From Candidatus Avelusimicrobium faecicola (GTDB taxonomy: Bacteria; Elusimicrobiota; Elusimicrobia; Elusimicrobiales; Elusimicrobiaceae), in the NCBI GenBank assembly GCA_900540405.1, contig UQFW01000009.1:1-30750 (forward strand): a stretch of DNA of 30,750 bases, given 5' to 3'. Under the pieces are notes generated by a model, which worked only from the letters and a program-made list of their open reading frames with translations, ran no database searches and was not told the DNA's origin. This document shows positions 10,496 to 17,672 of this stretch, one piece after another. How positions within the stretch are numbered: the first letter of the stretch is position 1; each line of letters begins with the position of its first letter. The position numbers and the translations under genes were made by a program.

Positions 10496-10513
10496 AATAA
10501 CAAGGATAACCAA

Positions 10514-11347
10514 ATGAAAAAATTTAATGTAATGCCCGGCGGGGAAATACACTTTCCGTCTTTTTCTTGGAAAGTGGTAATCATCCCGGCGGTATTGTTG
10601 CTGTTGGCGGTGCTTGCCTGCGGCTCTTATTTTACGGTTTCCGCCGGGAGTGTGGCGGTTAAATTGCGCTTTGGGCAAATTGTGGGCGCGTATGGGGAAG
10701 GGCTCCATGTAAAATTGCCGTTAGTGGACCGTATTGAAAAATTCTCCGTGCGCATTAAAAAAGATGCTTTTACCACGGAGGCTTTTTCTAAAGACTTGCA
10801 GACGGTAGGCTTAACGCTGGCTATCAACCACCGCATTATGCCGCAAACCATAGAATCTATTTACCGCAATTTGGGGCCGGAATATACGTCTACCATTTTG
10901 AAACCCATGGTGGAAGAATGGACGAAAGCCGTTATTGCCAAATACTCGGCAGACAGCCTGATTGCCAACCGGGTGGAAGTAGCGCAGGAATTGGATAAAA
11001 TCTTAAAATCCAAAATGGCGGAAAAAGAAGTCATCGTTTCCGATATTGCCATTACCAATTTTGAGTTTTCGCCCCAATTTTTAAGAGCGGTGGAAGAAAA
11101 ACAAATCGCCGAGCAGGAAGCCAAACGCGCTACCAACTTGGTGGAAAAAGTTAAAAAAGAAGCCGAGCAGAAAATTTTACAGGCGGAAGCGGAAGCCAAA
11201 TCCTTGCGGTTGCAACGGGAAGTGGTTTCGGATAATTTAATTAAATTGCGCCAAGTGGAAGCGCAAATTAAAGCCATTGAAAAATGGGACGGCCGTATGC
11301 CTAACTACATGGCGGGCGGCCAAATGCCGTTTGTTATGGTAAAATAG
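10514..11347 (+). CDS. SPFH/prohibitin-family membrane protein
   Basis: A 277-residue protein with a single N-terminal membrane helix (about 20-42). It is followed by a band-7/SPFH domain (VSAGSVAVKLRFGQIVG, then EGLHVKLPLVDRIEKF) and a long charged coiled coil rich in Glu/Lys/Ala from about 190 to 250. This is the layout of bacterial prohibitin-like scaffolds, which assemble into large membrane rings and often regulate membrane proteases such as FtsH. No protease gene is adjacent. The ribosome binding site AGGA lies six bases before the ATG. It sits between two terminators and may be expressed partly by read-through from the atp operon. HflC/HflK-type and general SPFH alternatives are possible. 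Confidence 0.85.
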   Translation: MKKFNVMPGGEIHFPSFSWKVVIIPAVLLLLAVLACGSYFTVSAGSVAVKLRFGQIVGAYGEGLHVKLPLVDRIEKFSVRIKKDAFTTEAFSKDLQTVGLTLAINHRIMPQTIESIYRNLGPEYTSTILKPMVEEWTKAVIAKYSADSLIANRVEVAQELDKILKSKMAEKEVIVSDIAITNFEFSPQFLRAVEEKQIAEQEAKRATNLVEKVKKEAEQKILQAEAEAKSLRLQREVVSDNLIKLRQVEAQIKAIEKWDGRMPNYMAGGQMPFVMVK

Positions 11348-11363
11348 GTTTTTGAAACCGGTT

Positions 11364-11397
11364 AAGGGGATACCTTTTACCGGGTATCCCCTTTTTT
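11364..11397 (+). terminator. Intrinsic terminator after the SPFH gene
   Basis: A perfect 11-bp stem, AAGGGGATACC (11364-11374) with GGTATCCCCTT (11383-11393), is followed by a T-run to 11397. Confidence 0.93.
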
Positions 11398-11410
11398 ATA
11401 GGTACATGAA

Positions 11411-12568
11411 ATGAAAGAAATAAACAGCCGCCCACGCGCCTTGTTCCCGCTGATGTTGTGCTTTTTTGCCATGGGGTTTGTGGACTCCGTGGGCGTGGCT
11501 ACCCATTATATCCGGGCGGATTTTCAGTTATCGGGTACGCTGTCGGGCTTGTTTGCCACCATGGTTTTTTTGTGGTTTTTGGCGGGCGCGGTTCCGGCCG
11601 GCTTACTGATGAACAAAATAGGCCGCCGCAAAACGGTATTATGGAGTTTACTGCTTACGGCGGCGGCATTTGTGGTGCCGTTTGCGCATTACAGCTTTTG
11701 GGGAATGTTTCTTTCCTTTGCGTTTTTGGGGCTCGGAAATACCTTGATGCAGGTTTCCTTAAACCCGCTCGTTGGCAATTTGGTATCGCCCGAAAAACTG
11801 CCCGGTATGCTTACTTTGGGCCAGTTTGTAAAAGCGGTTTGCTCTTTGCTGGCCCCGGTGGCCGCCGGGTGGTGTGCGCTGTATTGGCAGGATTGGAAAA
11901 TTTTATATTGGTTTTTTCTGGCGGAGGCGCTGTTAGCCTTTGGGGCGTTGGCGCGTACGCCCATCCGGGAGACCCCGCCGAACGCCGCCCAAACCGGGTT
12001 CAAACAAGCGTTTGGTTTACTGGCGGACAGTGTGATTTTGAGTTGTTTTATCGGGATTATTTGCCATGTGGGGTTAGACGTGGGAATGAATATGGCGGCC
12101 CCCAAACTGCTTATGGAGCGGGCCGGGCTGGGGGTGGCCGCGGCCGGGTACGGCTCCGGGGTTTATTTTTTATGGCGCACCGCCGGGTGTTTGGCGGGGG
12201 TGTTTTTGCTGGGGCGCTATGGCGGGCAGAAAATTTTTCGGTGGAGTATGGGGCTGATTGTGGCGGGGTGGCTGTTGTTGTGGTTCGGCCAAACGCAGGC
12301 CGTTTTGTATGCGGGCATTAGTTGCGTAGGGCTCGGAAATGCCAACGTGTTCCCGGTGATTTTTTCCCAAGCCTTGTGGCGCAGTCCCACACGCCAAAAT
12401 GAAGTATCCGGCCTGATGATTATGGGGCTCGTGGGAGGAGCTGTTTTCCCGCTACTCATGGGCGCGGCGGCGGATTTTGCTTCCTCCCAGGCGGGCGCCA
12501 TGGGCGTATTGGCCCCGGCCATCGGGTTTTTGTGCGTTTTTTCGCGCCGGAGCCCAGCGGGCCGTTAA
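11411..12568 (+). CDS. Major facilitator superfamily transporter, FHS/sugar-type
   Basis: A 385-residue protein with about twelve hydrophobic helices. The MFS signature between helices 2 and 3 is present as GLLMNKIGRRKTV. GLGNTLMQVSLNPLVGNLV and the second-half echo CVGLGNANVFPVIFS resemble the fucose/glucose-galactose (FHS) branch, so a sugar:H+ symporter is the best guess. The substrate is not evident from sequence. The start ATG 11411 has AGG eight bases upstream. The end is abrupt (FSRRSPAGR) after a run of six T at 12537-12542, but a basic cytoplasmic tail is plausible and I do not call a frameshift. No sugar catabolic genes adjoin it. Confidence 0.75.
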   Translation: MKEINSRPRALFPLMLCFFAMGFVDSVGVATHYIRADFQLSGTLSGLFATMVFLWFLAGAVPAGLLMNKIGRRKTVLWSLLLTAAAFVVPFAHYSFWGMFLSFAFLGLGNTLMQVSLNPLVGNLVSPEKLPGMLTLGQFVKAVCSLLAPVAAGWCALYWQDWKILYWFFLAEALLAFGALARTPIRETPPNAAQTGFKQAFGLLADSVILSCFIGIICHVGLDVGMNMAAPKLLMERAGLGVAAAGYGSGVYFLWRTAGCLAGVFLLGRYGGQKIFRWSMGLIVAGWLLLWFGQTQAVLYAGISCVGLGNANVFPVIFSQALWRSPTRQNEVSGLMIMGLVGGAVFPLLMGAAADFASSQAGAMGVLAPAIGFLCVFSRRSPAGR

Positions 12569-12597
12569 GCCGGGTTCCGGCGGGGATTTTGTATAAT

Positions 12598-12631
12598 AAA
12601 ACCGGGGAAGCCTAAAACTTGCCCGGTTTTT
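12598..12631 (+). terminator. Probable terminator of the MFS gene, overlapping the next gene's leader
   Basis: AAAACCGGG (12598-12606) and CCCGGTTTT (12622-12630) form a perfect 9-bp stem with five T at its end. It lies 29 bases after the MFS stop and ends only four bases before the GAGGA of the Sel1 gene. A TATAAT at 12592-12597 abuts the stem, so a promoter for the Sel1 gene may be packed onto the terminator. Confidence 0.7.
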
Positions 12632-12645
12632 ATGTGAGGAAAAAG

Positions 12646-13692
12646 ATGAAATTTTTGGGGTATTTTTTGATTTTGATTTTCGGCGCGGCGGGCGGGTGGT
12701 ATGCCCGGCAGGCGTATGTGGCGCACCCGGCGCCCGCGCAGGCCCCCACGCGCGCCGCATTGGCCCGGCAAGCGGCGGCGGGAAACGCCGAGGCCGCGTA
12801 TCAACTGGGGGAAATGTATTTAACCACCCAAGGGGGCGCGGCGGAGCCGTCCGCGGCGGTGGAATACTTGCGGTTGGCCGCGTGGAAGAATTTTGCTCCC
12901 GCCCAAAACGAATTGGCCCGCTTTTATGAAGAAGGACTTGCCGGCGTGACAAAAAACGCCACAGAGGGCCTTTTTTGGCGCATGGCGGCCGCATGTGCGG
13001 GCAGTGCCGAGGCCCAACAAACGGTAAAAGAAGCGTTTATACAAAACCCGGAGGTCTATGCGCAGGCGCTAGTTGTTTTTACGGCCTACCAACAGGCCCG
13101 CGTGGGCAGTGGGGAGAGCGCCCTGGCGTTTGCCAACCAGTTGGCAAAGGGGGGCGCGCTGAACGAAGACGCCGAAGAAAGCCTGAAATGGCTGACGGAG
13201 GCGGCCGCGCAGAAAATCCCGTCCGCCCAGGCGCAGTTGGGGCTCAAATATGCGCAAGGGTTGGGCGTTGCCAAGGACGAAACCAAAGCCTTTAGTTTAC
13301 TGGCTCCGGCGGCGGAAGCGGGGGACCCGCTGGCCCAGTTATATTGGGGCCGCCGGGCGTATACGCAAAGCGCGGCCGAGGGCGGCCCGGACTATGCGGA
13401 GGCGTTCAAATGGTTTATGAGTGCCGCCGATAAAGGCAATACGGAAGCGCAGTATTTAACCGGGGTGATGTATATGCAGGGGCAGGGTACGGAAAAATCG
13501 GTTTCCAAAGCGTTGCAGGCTTTTAGCCGCGCGGCCGAGGGCGGGCACGCCAGCGCGCAGTATGTGGTGGGGCAAAGTTATTACAAGGGGTTAGGTATCC
13601 GCCGCAATATGCGCGAGGCCCGCAAGTGGCTATCCAAGGCCGCCGCCAACGGCAACCAAGCCGCCAAAAATTTGTTGGAAGAAATCAAATAA
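12646..13692 (+). CDS. Membrane-anchored Sel1-like repeat protein
   Basis: A 348-residue protein. Residues 1-20 are a hydrophobic signal or anchor (MKFLGYFLILIFGAAGGWYA), followed by a short Pro/Ala-rich linker. From about 40 to the end there are Sel1/TPR-type helical repeats of about 36 residues: GNAEAAYQLGEMYLT, NFAPAQNELARFYEEGL, IPSAQAQLGLKYAQGLGV, GDPLAQLYWGRRAYT, GNTEAQYLTGVMYMQGQG and GHASAQYVVGQSYYKGLG. The middle (about 120-165) is more divergent. Sel1 proteins act as protein-binding scaffolds in the periplasm or at the membrane; the partner here is unknown. ATG 12646 is chosen over an in-frame TTG at 12619 because GAGGA lies six bases upstream and the signal sequence starts there. 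Confidence 0.85.
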   Translation: MKFLGYFLILIFGAAGGWYARQAYVAHPAPAQAPTRAALARQAAAGNAEAAYQLGEMYLTTQGGAAEPSAAVEYLRLAAWKNFAPAQNELARFYEEGLAGVTKNATEGLFWRMAAACAGSAEAQQTVKEAFIQNPEVYAQALVVFTAYQQARVGSGESALAFANQLAKGGALNEDAEESLKWLTEAAAQKIPSAQAQLGLKYAQGLGVAKDETKAFSLLAPAAEAGDPLAQLYWGRRAYTQSAAEGGPDYAEAFKWFMSAADKGNTEAQYLTGVMYMQGQGTEKSVSKALQAFSRAAEGGHASAQYVVGQSYYKGLGIRRNMREARKWLSKAAANGNQAAKNLLEEIK

Positions 13693-13710
13693 ATCTCCGC
13701 CGGAATATCA

Positions 13711-13744
13711 AAACCCCGCTTGTTTTTAGCAAGCGGGGTTTTTT
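13711..13744. terminator. Bidirectional terminator between convergent genes
   Basis: AACCCCGCTTG (13712-13722) and CAAGCGGGGTT (13730-13740) form an 11-bp stem, with T-run to 13744 on one side and A-run on the other. It serves the Sel1 gene on the plus strand and probably the minus-strand trypsin-fold gene, whose stop is at 13769. Confidence 0.92.
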
Positions 13745-13768
13745 ACAGATGGGTGATAACAGTTCCGG

Positions 13769-14935
13769 TTAAAAATACGGTTTGCCCGGTTTGCGTAAAC
13801 GCACCCGTTTGGTTTTTAAGTTCAAAATAAACTGCTGTACTTCTTCTTGCCCGGCAACGGGAATTTCGTTATAAATGGAAACAACCACGCCGTCGGCATC
13901 CGGGGCTAGTCCGTTTTCCAGGTGGGCGGCATCCGTATACGGCCCGGCGGAAATGCCCAAGCGAAATTTTTTATTGGCAAAAGGGATGATGTCCAACAAA
14001 TGCTGACCGGGCAATAAGGTAGTCACTTTTACCCCGTTAAACAAAAGCGGCGTGCCGGCCTTTATGCCACTGCGGTATTCGTTAATCAACATTTGCGCCC
14101 AGGCAATCGGGGTGGCGATGCTGATGTTTTGTTTTTCATAACCCAGGCGCGGCAAATCCTTTTGCCAGCGCGATAAAAAGCCTTCTCCGTTTAAGATACT
14201 GCCGCAATGTACGCCTACCACTTCGTTATGGTCGTTGAAAAGGGGGCTGCCGCAGTAGCCGGCGCGGGGTTTGTGGGCCAATTCGTACGAAGTGACAATC
14301 CTGCCCGGGTTGGAAGCCAAAATGGTGCGGTGGTCGGCCCGGTTATAAATAGAATGCCCATAGCCGACGGAAAATGTTTCTTTCCCGGCTTTTATGCTCC
14401 GCGGGGAAACCGATAACGGTTTTAATACCCGGGCGGCGTTCGGCGGTAAAAGAAATACGGCTACATCCGCGCCGTCGCGCGTGCCGCGGAACATTTTTAA
14501 CGGCTTAAATTCATGCTTTTTCCCATTGATAGTAAATTGCAGGGTGACGTCGTCATACATCATGGAGGCGATATGGGCGGCGGAAACCCCCCATAAGTAT
14601 TTTTGTCCGTTGAAATTTTCCTGGATGACAAAGACCGTGCCTTTCCAATCGGCCGCCGGGTGGCTCACTAACCCAACGGAGCGTTGGGCGTTGTTTTTTA
14701 AGGCATTTACGCGCGCTTGCGCGGTGCGGCGGGCCAATACGGAGCCGACCTCCGGCTTTTTAACGGCGCGTGCGGTCTTTTTGAGCGCCTTTTTAGCCGC
14801 CGCGGACACTGCTTGGCTTTTAACGGCCCGGGCGACGGCTTTGGCGGCGTTTTGTTGCGCGCATACCGGCAGGGCGGGGGCGGCTATAAGGCTCCCCCAT
14901 ACGGTTAATACGGTCAGCGTTTTTATCCATTTCAT
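13769..14935 (-). CDS. Exported trypsin-fold (PA clan) peptidase-like protein with Cys at the nucleophile position
   Basis: A 388-residue protein. It has a signal peptide (1 to about 26, cleavage likely after VCA) and an Ala/Lys/Arg-rich helical segment (about 29-85). A chymotrypsin-like domain follows with His121 in SAAHIAS, Asp157 in GADVAVF and Cys228 in AGYCGSPLF. Serine members have GxSG at this last site; here the codon at 14254-14252 is TGC, giving GYCGSP as in viral 3C-like proteases. A C-terminal domain of about 115 residues (FNGVKVTTLL ... DGVVVSIYNE ... FILNLKTK) follows. The start ATG overlaps the stop of the upstream paralogue (ATGA), and no ribosome binding site is visible, so translation is probably coupled. 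Whether it cleaves peptides is unknown; a pseudo-enzyme role is possible. The substrate should lie in the periplasm or outside the cell. Confidence 0.8.
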   Translation of the reverse strand: MKWIKTLTVLTVWGSLIAAPALPVCAQQNAAKAVARAVKSQAVSAAAKKALKKTARAVKKPEVGSVLARRTAQARVNALKNNAQRSVGLVSHPAADWKGTVFVIQENFNGQKYLWGVSAAHIASMMYDDVTLQFTINGKKHEFKPLKMFRGTRDGADVAVFLLPPNAARVLKPLSVSPRSIKAGKETFSVGYGHSIYNRADHRTILASNPGRIVTSYELAHKPRAGYCGSPLFNDHNEVVGVHCGSILNGEGFLSRWQKDLPRLGYEKQNISIATPIAWAQMLINEYRSGIKAGTPLLFNGVKVTTLLPGQHLLDIIPFANKKFRLGISAGPYTDAAHLENGLAPDADGVVVSIYNEIPVAGQEEVQQFILNLKTKRVRLRKPGKPYF

Positions 14936-16113
14936 TGGAGTATTTCCCTTACTTCGTGCGTGCGCATTTCCAAAAAGTATTGGCGCTGTTGGGTGCGGTG
15001 TTTGTTGATGTTTACCACAATGCCGCTTGCGTTATGAGTGTCAATGACGGATTCCAACGCCGCCGGATTCATAAACGGATTGCGTACCACGGTGCGATGG
15101 TTTCCGTTGGTATAAAACACCGTCACGGATTCTATAAATTCGTCTACATTCAGTTTGCCAATCAAAATACCGTTGGCGGCAATGTTGCGCGCGCCGGCCC
15201 CGGCCCGGTGGTATTCCTGGAGCAACAGGTATATTTTACTGGTGGGTACAATTTCGCTCACGCGGCGGATGTTTTGGCGTTTATATTGGGGTAATTGTTT
15301 CAGCATGGGGTACCATTGGGTTTGTACGGCGCAATAGCCCCCGGCTTCCACCCCGACTAACTGTCCTTTGGCGTTGACTACCGGGCTACCGCAAAAACCC
15401 GGTTTGGGTTTACGGATGAGCGGGTATTTGGCCACCAGGCGTTCGTCGCCGGAAAATAAAAATTTGCGGACAATTTTTTGGTATTTGCCTGCTCCGTATC
15501 CGTAGGCAAACACGGTTTCCCCTTGCGCCGGTAAGGCATAAGTCAGCGGGAACGGCAACGCCACTTGGGCGGCTTGGGGCGGCAGTTCCAATAAGGCGGC
15601 ATCTAAACCGAACTTGCGCCCTTCAATCATCCGTTTCACGCGGAATTTGACCGGTTTGTGCGGGGTGTGGAACGTAATTTCCAGCGGCCCGTGAAAAGGC
15701 GTAATGGTATGTTTGGCAGTCACGCCCCACAGGACGGTTTTGCCTTGGTATTCTTCCGCCACTACAAAGCCTGTTCCCGTAAAAGGATGGGTGCCGTCCG
15801 CTTGGGTAATGGTAAAAACAAAACGGTTGATGTTTTTTTCCAGCGCGGTAATGACGGGGCCGCCAAAACGGCGTGTTTGGGCGGTGGCACGGGCCAAAAT
15901 TTGGTTGGCTTGTTCTTGTGCCCGGCGGGCGGAAATTTGCGGCGTTGCCCGGCGTATGGCCGCTTTGGCCGCCGTCTTTTGGGCCGCGGGCGTATCTTTG
16001 CGCCATGCCGCGCTTATTTTGCTAAACACCCGCTTAACGGCGGGGAGCCCCTGCGCATTTAAGGCCGGGGAAAAACAGAGGGTTAATCCTACCAATAAAA
16101 CAAATTTTCTCAT
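14932..16113 (-). CDS. Exported trypsin-fold (PA clan) peptidase-like protein, paralogue of its neighbour, Cys nucleophile position
   Basis: A 393-residue protein, first gene of the two-gene operon. It has a signal peptide (1 to about 20, MRKFVLLVGLTLCFSPALNA) and an Ala/Arg/Gln-rich segment (about 25-82). A trypsin-like domain follows with His135 in TAKHTIT, Asp171 in GLDAALLEL and Cys241 in PGFCGSPVV (TGC codon at 15393-15391). The C-terminal domain ends with SGIVVNINKH and YFLEMRTHEV, echoing the neighbour (DGVVVSIYNE, FILNLKTKRV), so the two are full-length tandem paralogues. ATG 16113 is chosen because the signal peptide starts there; in-frame ATGs upstream give a non-hydrophobic extension. 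No ribosome binding site is seen. A GATAAT lies seven bases before the start, so the mRNA may be leaderless. Peptidase activity is inferred only from the triad. Confidence 0.8.
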   Translation of the reverse strand: MRKFVLLVGLTLCFSPALNAQGLPAVKRVFSKISAAWRKDTPAAQKTAAKAAIRRATPQISARRAQEQANQILARATAQTRRFGGPVITALEKNINRFVFTITQADGTHPFTGTGFVVAEEYQGKTVLWGVTAKHTITPFHGPLEITFHTPHKPVKFRVKRMIEGRKFGLDAALLELPPQAAQVALPFPLTYALPAQGETVFAYGYGAGKYQKIVRKFLFSGDERLVAKYPLIRKPKPGFCGSPVVNAKGQLVGVEAGGYCAVQTQWYPMLKQLPQYKRQNIRRVSEIVPTSKIYLLLQEYHRAGAGARNIAANGILIGKLNVDEFIESVTVFYTNGNHRTVVRNPFMNPAALESVIDTHNASGIVVNINKHRTQQRQYFLEMRTHEVREILQ

Positions 16114-16119
16114 ATTTAT

Positions 16120-16125
16120 ATTATC
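16120..16125 (-). promoter_or_regulatory. Possible -10 box of the protease operon (leaderless start?)
   Basis: On the minus strand the sequence reads GATAAT, seven bases before the ATG. No Shine-Dalgarno is visible. If this is the -10, transcription starts at or next to the start codon. No convincing -35 is present. Confidence 0.3.
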
Positions 16126-16153
16126 GTATTTTTGGCGGCGCGGGGCCAGGGTC

Positions 16154-16165
16154 ATTGGGCCCAAT
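16154..16165. promoter_or_regulatory. Perfect 12-bp palindrome upstream of the protease operon
   Basis: ATTGGGCCCAAT is self-complementary over its full length and lies 41-52 bases upstream of the protease start. It is flanked on the minus strand by GACCCAGG and GACCCTGG. It sits where an operator would act on the promoter, outside the glyA terminator. Confidence 0.4.
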
Positions 16166-16197
16166 ATATCCTGGGTCTTTGGCCCTATACAGACAGA

Positions 16198-16227
16198 AAT
16201 AAAAAACCCCGCCGCCGGGCGGGGTTT
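16198..16227 (-). terminator. Intrinsic terminator after glyA
   Basis: On the minus strand AAACCCCGCC pairs with GGCGGGGTTT around a four-base loop and is followed by a T-run. It lies 14 bases after the glyA stop and separates glyA from the protease operon, which is transcribed in the same direction. Confidence 0.93.
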
Positions 16228-16240
16228 GCGGTGCGGGAAA

Positions 16241-17488
16241 TCAGTTCAGCCCCGGGTAGAGCGGGAATTTATCCAAAAACGCTTTTACCTGTTGGGCAAT
16301 TTCCGCCAGGCGCGTGTCGTCCTGCGCGTTGGAAATGGCCGTATCTATAAACGCGGCAATTTGGGCCATATCGGCTTCTTTCATCCCGCGGGTGGTGACA
16401 GCCGGCGTGCCCAAGCGTAAACCGCTGGTGACAAACGGCTTTTCCGGGTCAAAAGGAATGGTGTTTTTGTTGGCGGTAATGCCCGCTTTATCCAGGGCGG
16501 CTTCGGCCGCTTTGCCGGTAAGCCCTTTGGAGCGCAAATCCACACACATCACATGGCTGTCCGTACCGCCGGCCACCAGGCGGTAGCCGCGCTTTTTAAG
16601 TTCGTCCGCCAACGCGGCGGCGTTTAATTTTACCTGGTGTTGGTACGCCTTAAATTCCGGCTTGAGGGCTTCCCCAAAGCAAACGGCTTTAGCCGCAATA
16701 ACGTGCATTAAAGGCCCGCCCTGCACACCGGGGAATACGGCAGAGTTAATGGCTTTGGCCAGGGCGGCTTTGCACAAAATAAGCCCGCCGCGCGGCCCGC
16801 GTAAGGTTTTGTGGGTGGTGGTGGTGACAACGTCCGCAAACGGAACCGGGTTCGGGTATTCTCCGGCGGCAATTAAACCCGCATAGTGGGCTACGTCGCA
16901 CACCAAATATGCGCCGCAGGAATCGGCAATTTCGCGCAGGCGTTTCCAGTCAAACACGCGGGAATAGTTAGAGGCCCCGGCTAAAATCATTTTGGGTTTG
17001 TGTTCCAACGCCAGTTTGGCGGCTTCGTCGTAATCAATTTCTTCCGTATCCGGGCGTACGTTCATGGGCACAATGTGGTAGAGCTTGCCGGAAAAATTGA
17101 GCGGGTGGCCGTGGGTCAGGTGCCCGCCGTGGGAAAGGTTCAGCCCCAACACCGTATCGCCGGGTTGCAATAAGGCCATATAAACCGCCATATTGGCTTG
17201 CGCGCCCGAGTGGGGTTGTACGTTGGCGTGTTCGGCCCCAAAGATTTGTTTGGCGCGTTCAATGGCCAGGTTTTCCACAATGTCCACGTTTTCGCAACCG
17301 CCGTAATAGCGTTTGGCGGGGTAGCCTTCGGCATATTTGTTGGTTAAAACGGAGCCTTGCGCTTCCATCACGGCGCGGGAGGCGAAGTTTTCGGAAGCTA
17401 TCAGCTCCAATTTTTCGCGTTGGCGGGTTAATTCTTTGGCAACGGCATCAAAAACAGCCGGGTCTGTTTGGTGTAAATGTTCGTACAT
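16241..17488 (-). CDS. glyA: Serine hydroxymethyltransferase
   Basis: A 415-residue PLP enzyme that converts serine and tetrahydrofolate to glycine and 5,10-methylene-tetrahydrofolate in the cytoplasm. Key features are LELIASENF near the N terminus, the substrate-site stretch [14 protein letters not shown] (51-64), [10 protein letters not shown] (118-127), the PLP-contact Asp198 in CDVAHYAGL, and the Schiff-base lysine Lys227 in [14 protein letters not shown]. Length is standard. The ribosome binding site AAGGAG lies eight bases before the ATG. It is transcribed alone and ends at a strong terminator. The 184-base region upstream is shared with the divergent deoxyhypusine-synthase-like gene. 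No riboswitch fold was recognised there. Confidence 0.97.
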   Translation of the reverse strand: MYEHLHQTDPAVFDAVAKELTRQREKLELIASENFASRAVMEAQGSVLTNKYAEGYPAKRYYGGCENVDIVENLAIERAKQIFGAEHANVQPHSGAQANMAVYMALLQPGDTVLGLNLSHGGHLTHGHPLNFSGKLYHIVPMNVRPDTEEIDYDEAAKLALEHKPKMILAGASNYSRVFDWKRLREIADSCGAYLVCDVAHYAGLIAAGEYPNPVPFADVVTTTTHKTLRGPRGGLILCKAALAKAINSAVFPGVQGGPLMHVIAAKAVCFGEALKPEFKAYQHQVKLNAAALADELKKRGYRLVAGGTDSHVMCVDLRSKGLTGKAAEAALDKAGITANKNTIPFDPEKPFVTSGLRLGTPAVTTRGMKEADMAQIAAFIDTAISNAQDDTRLAEIAQQVKAFLDKFPLYPGLN

Positions 17489-17566
17489 AAAAACGCTCCT
17501 TGGCGGGTTTTTGCGGCGCTTGCGTAAACCTCCGGCACGCCCCGCACGCCCAACACTTATTTTTTA

Positions 17567-17597
17567 TTGTGAAAAATACCTTGTAATTTAATATAAT
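17567..17597 (+). promoter_or_regulatory. Probable promoter of the deoxyhypusine-synthase-like operon
   Basis: A perfect TATAAT at 17592-17597 in a very AT-rich stretch has TTGTGA (17567-17572) upstream with a rather long 19-base spacer. It would give a leader of about 70 bases containing A-rich runs and GAGGTG before the ATG. The remainder of 17489-17672 shows nothing else I can name. Confidence 0.5.
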
Positions 17598-17672
17598 TTA
17601 CTAAATAAAAAATAAAAAATAAAATCATCGTAAAAAGTTGATACAAAATCCCAGTACGAGGTGTAAAAAAAA

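Noticed and set aside
11458..12321. Open frame of 287 codons overlapping the MFS gene in another frame
   Set aside because: Its product is Gly/Val/Arg-rich without helices or motifs, whereas the chosen frame gives a normal MFS protein.
12530..12568. Possible frameshift at the T6 run near the end of the MFS gene
   Set aside because: The alternative frames give tails without an added membrane helix, and the present end is compatible with a complete transporter. There is no positive evidence for an error.
14858..14935. Possible lipoprotein signal (LPVC) in the downstream trypsin-fold protein
   Set aside because: The residues before Cys25 are Pro and Val, not the small residues a lipobox needs. 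Cleavage by signal peptidase I after VCA is more likely.
14394..15008. Open frame of 204 codons on the plus strand, antisense to the trypsin-fold pair
   Set aside because: It lies opposite two genes with signal peptides, domains and motifs. Its product shows no recognisable domain and there is no ribosome binding site, so it is a shadow of the real genes.
15704..16420. Plus-strand open frame of 238 codons crossing the protease start, the intergenic region and the glyA 3' end
   Set aside because: It runs through a palindrome, a strong minus-strand terminator and the end of glyA, with no initiation signal or domain.
17489..17672. Search for a glycine or folate riboswitch upstream of glyA
   Set aside because: Only a Shine-Dalgarno and AT-rich sequence are seen. 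No conserved aptamer core or terminator-antiterminator pair is recognisable.
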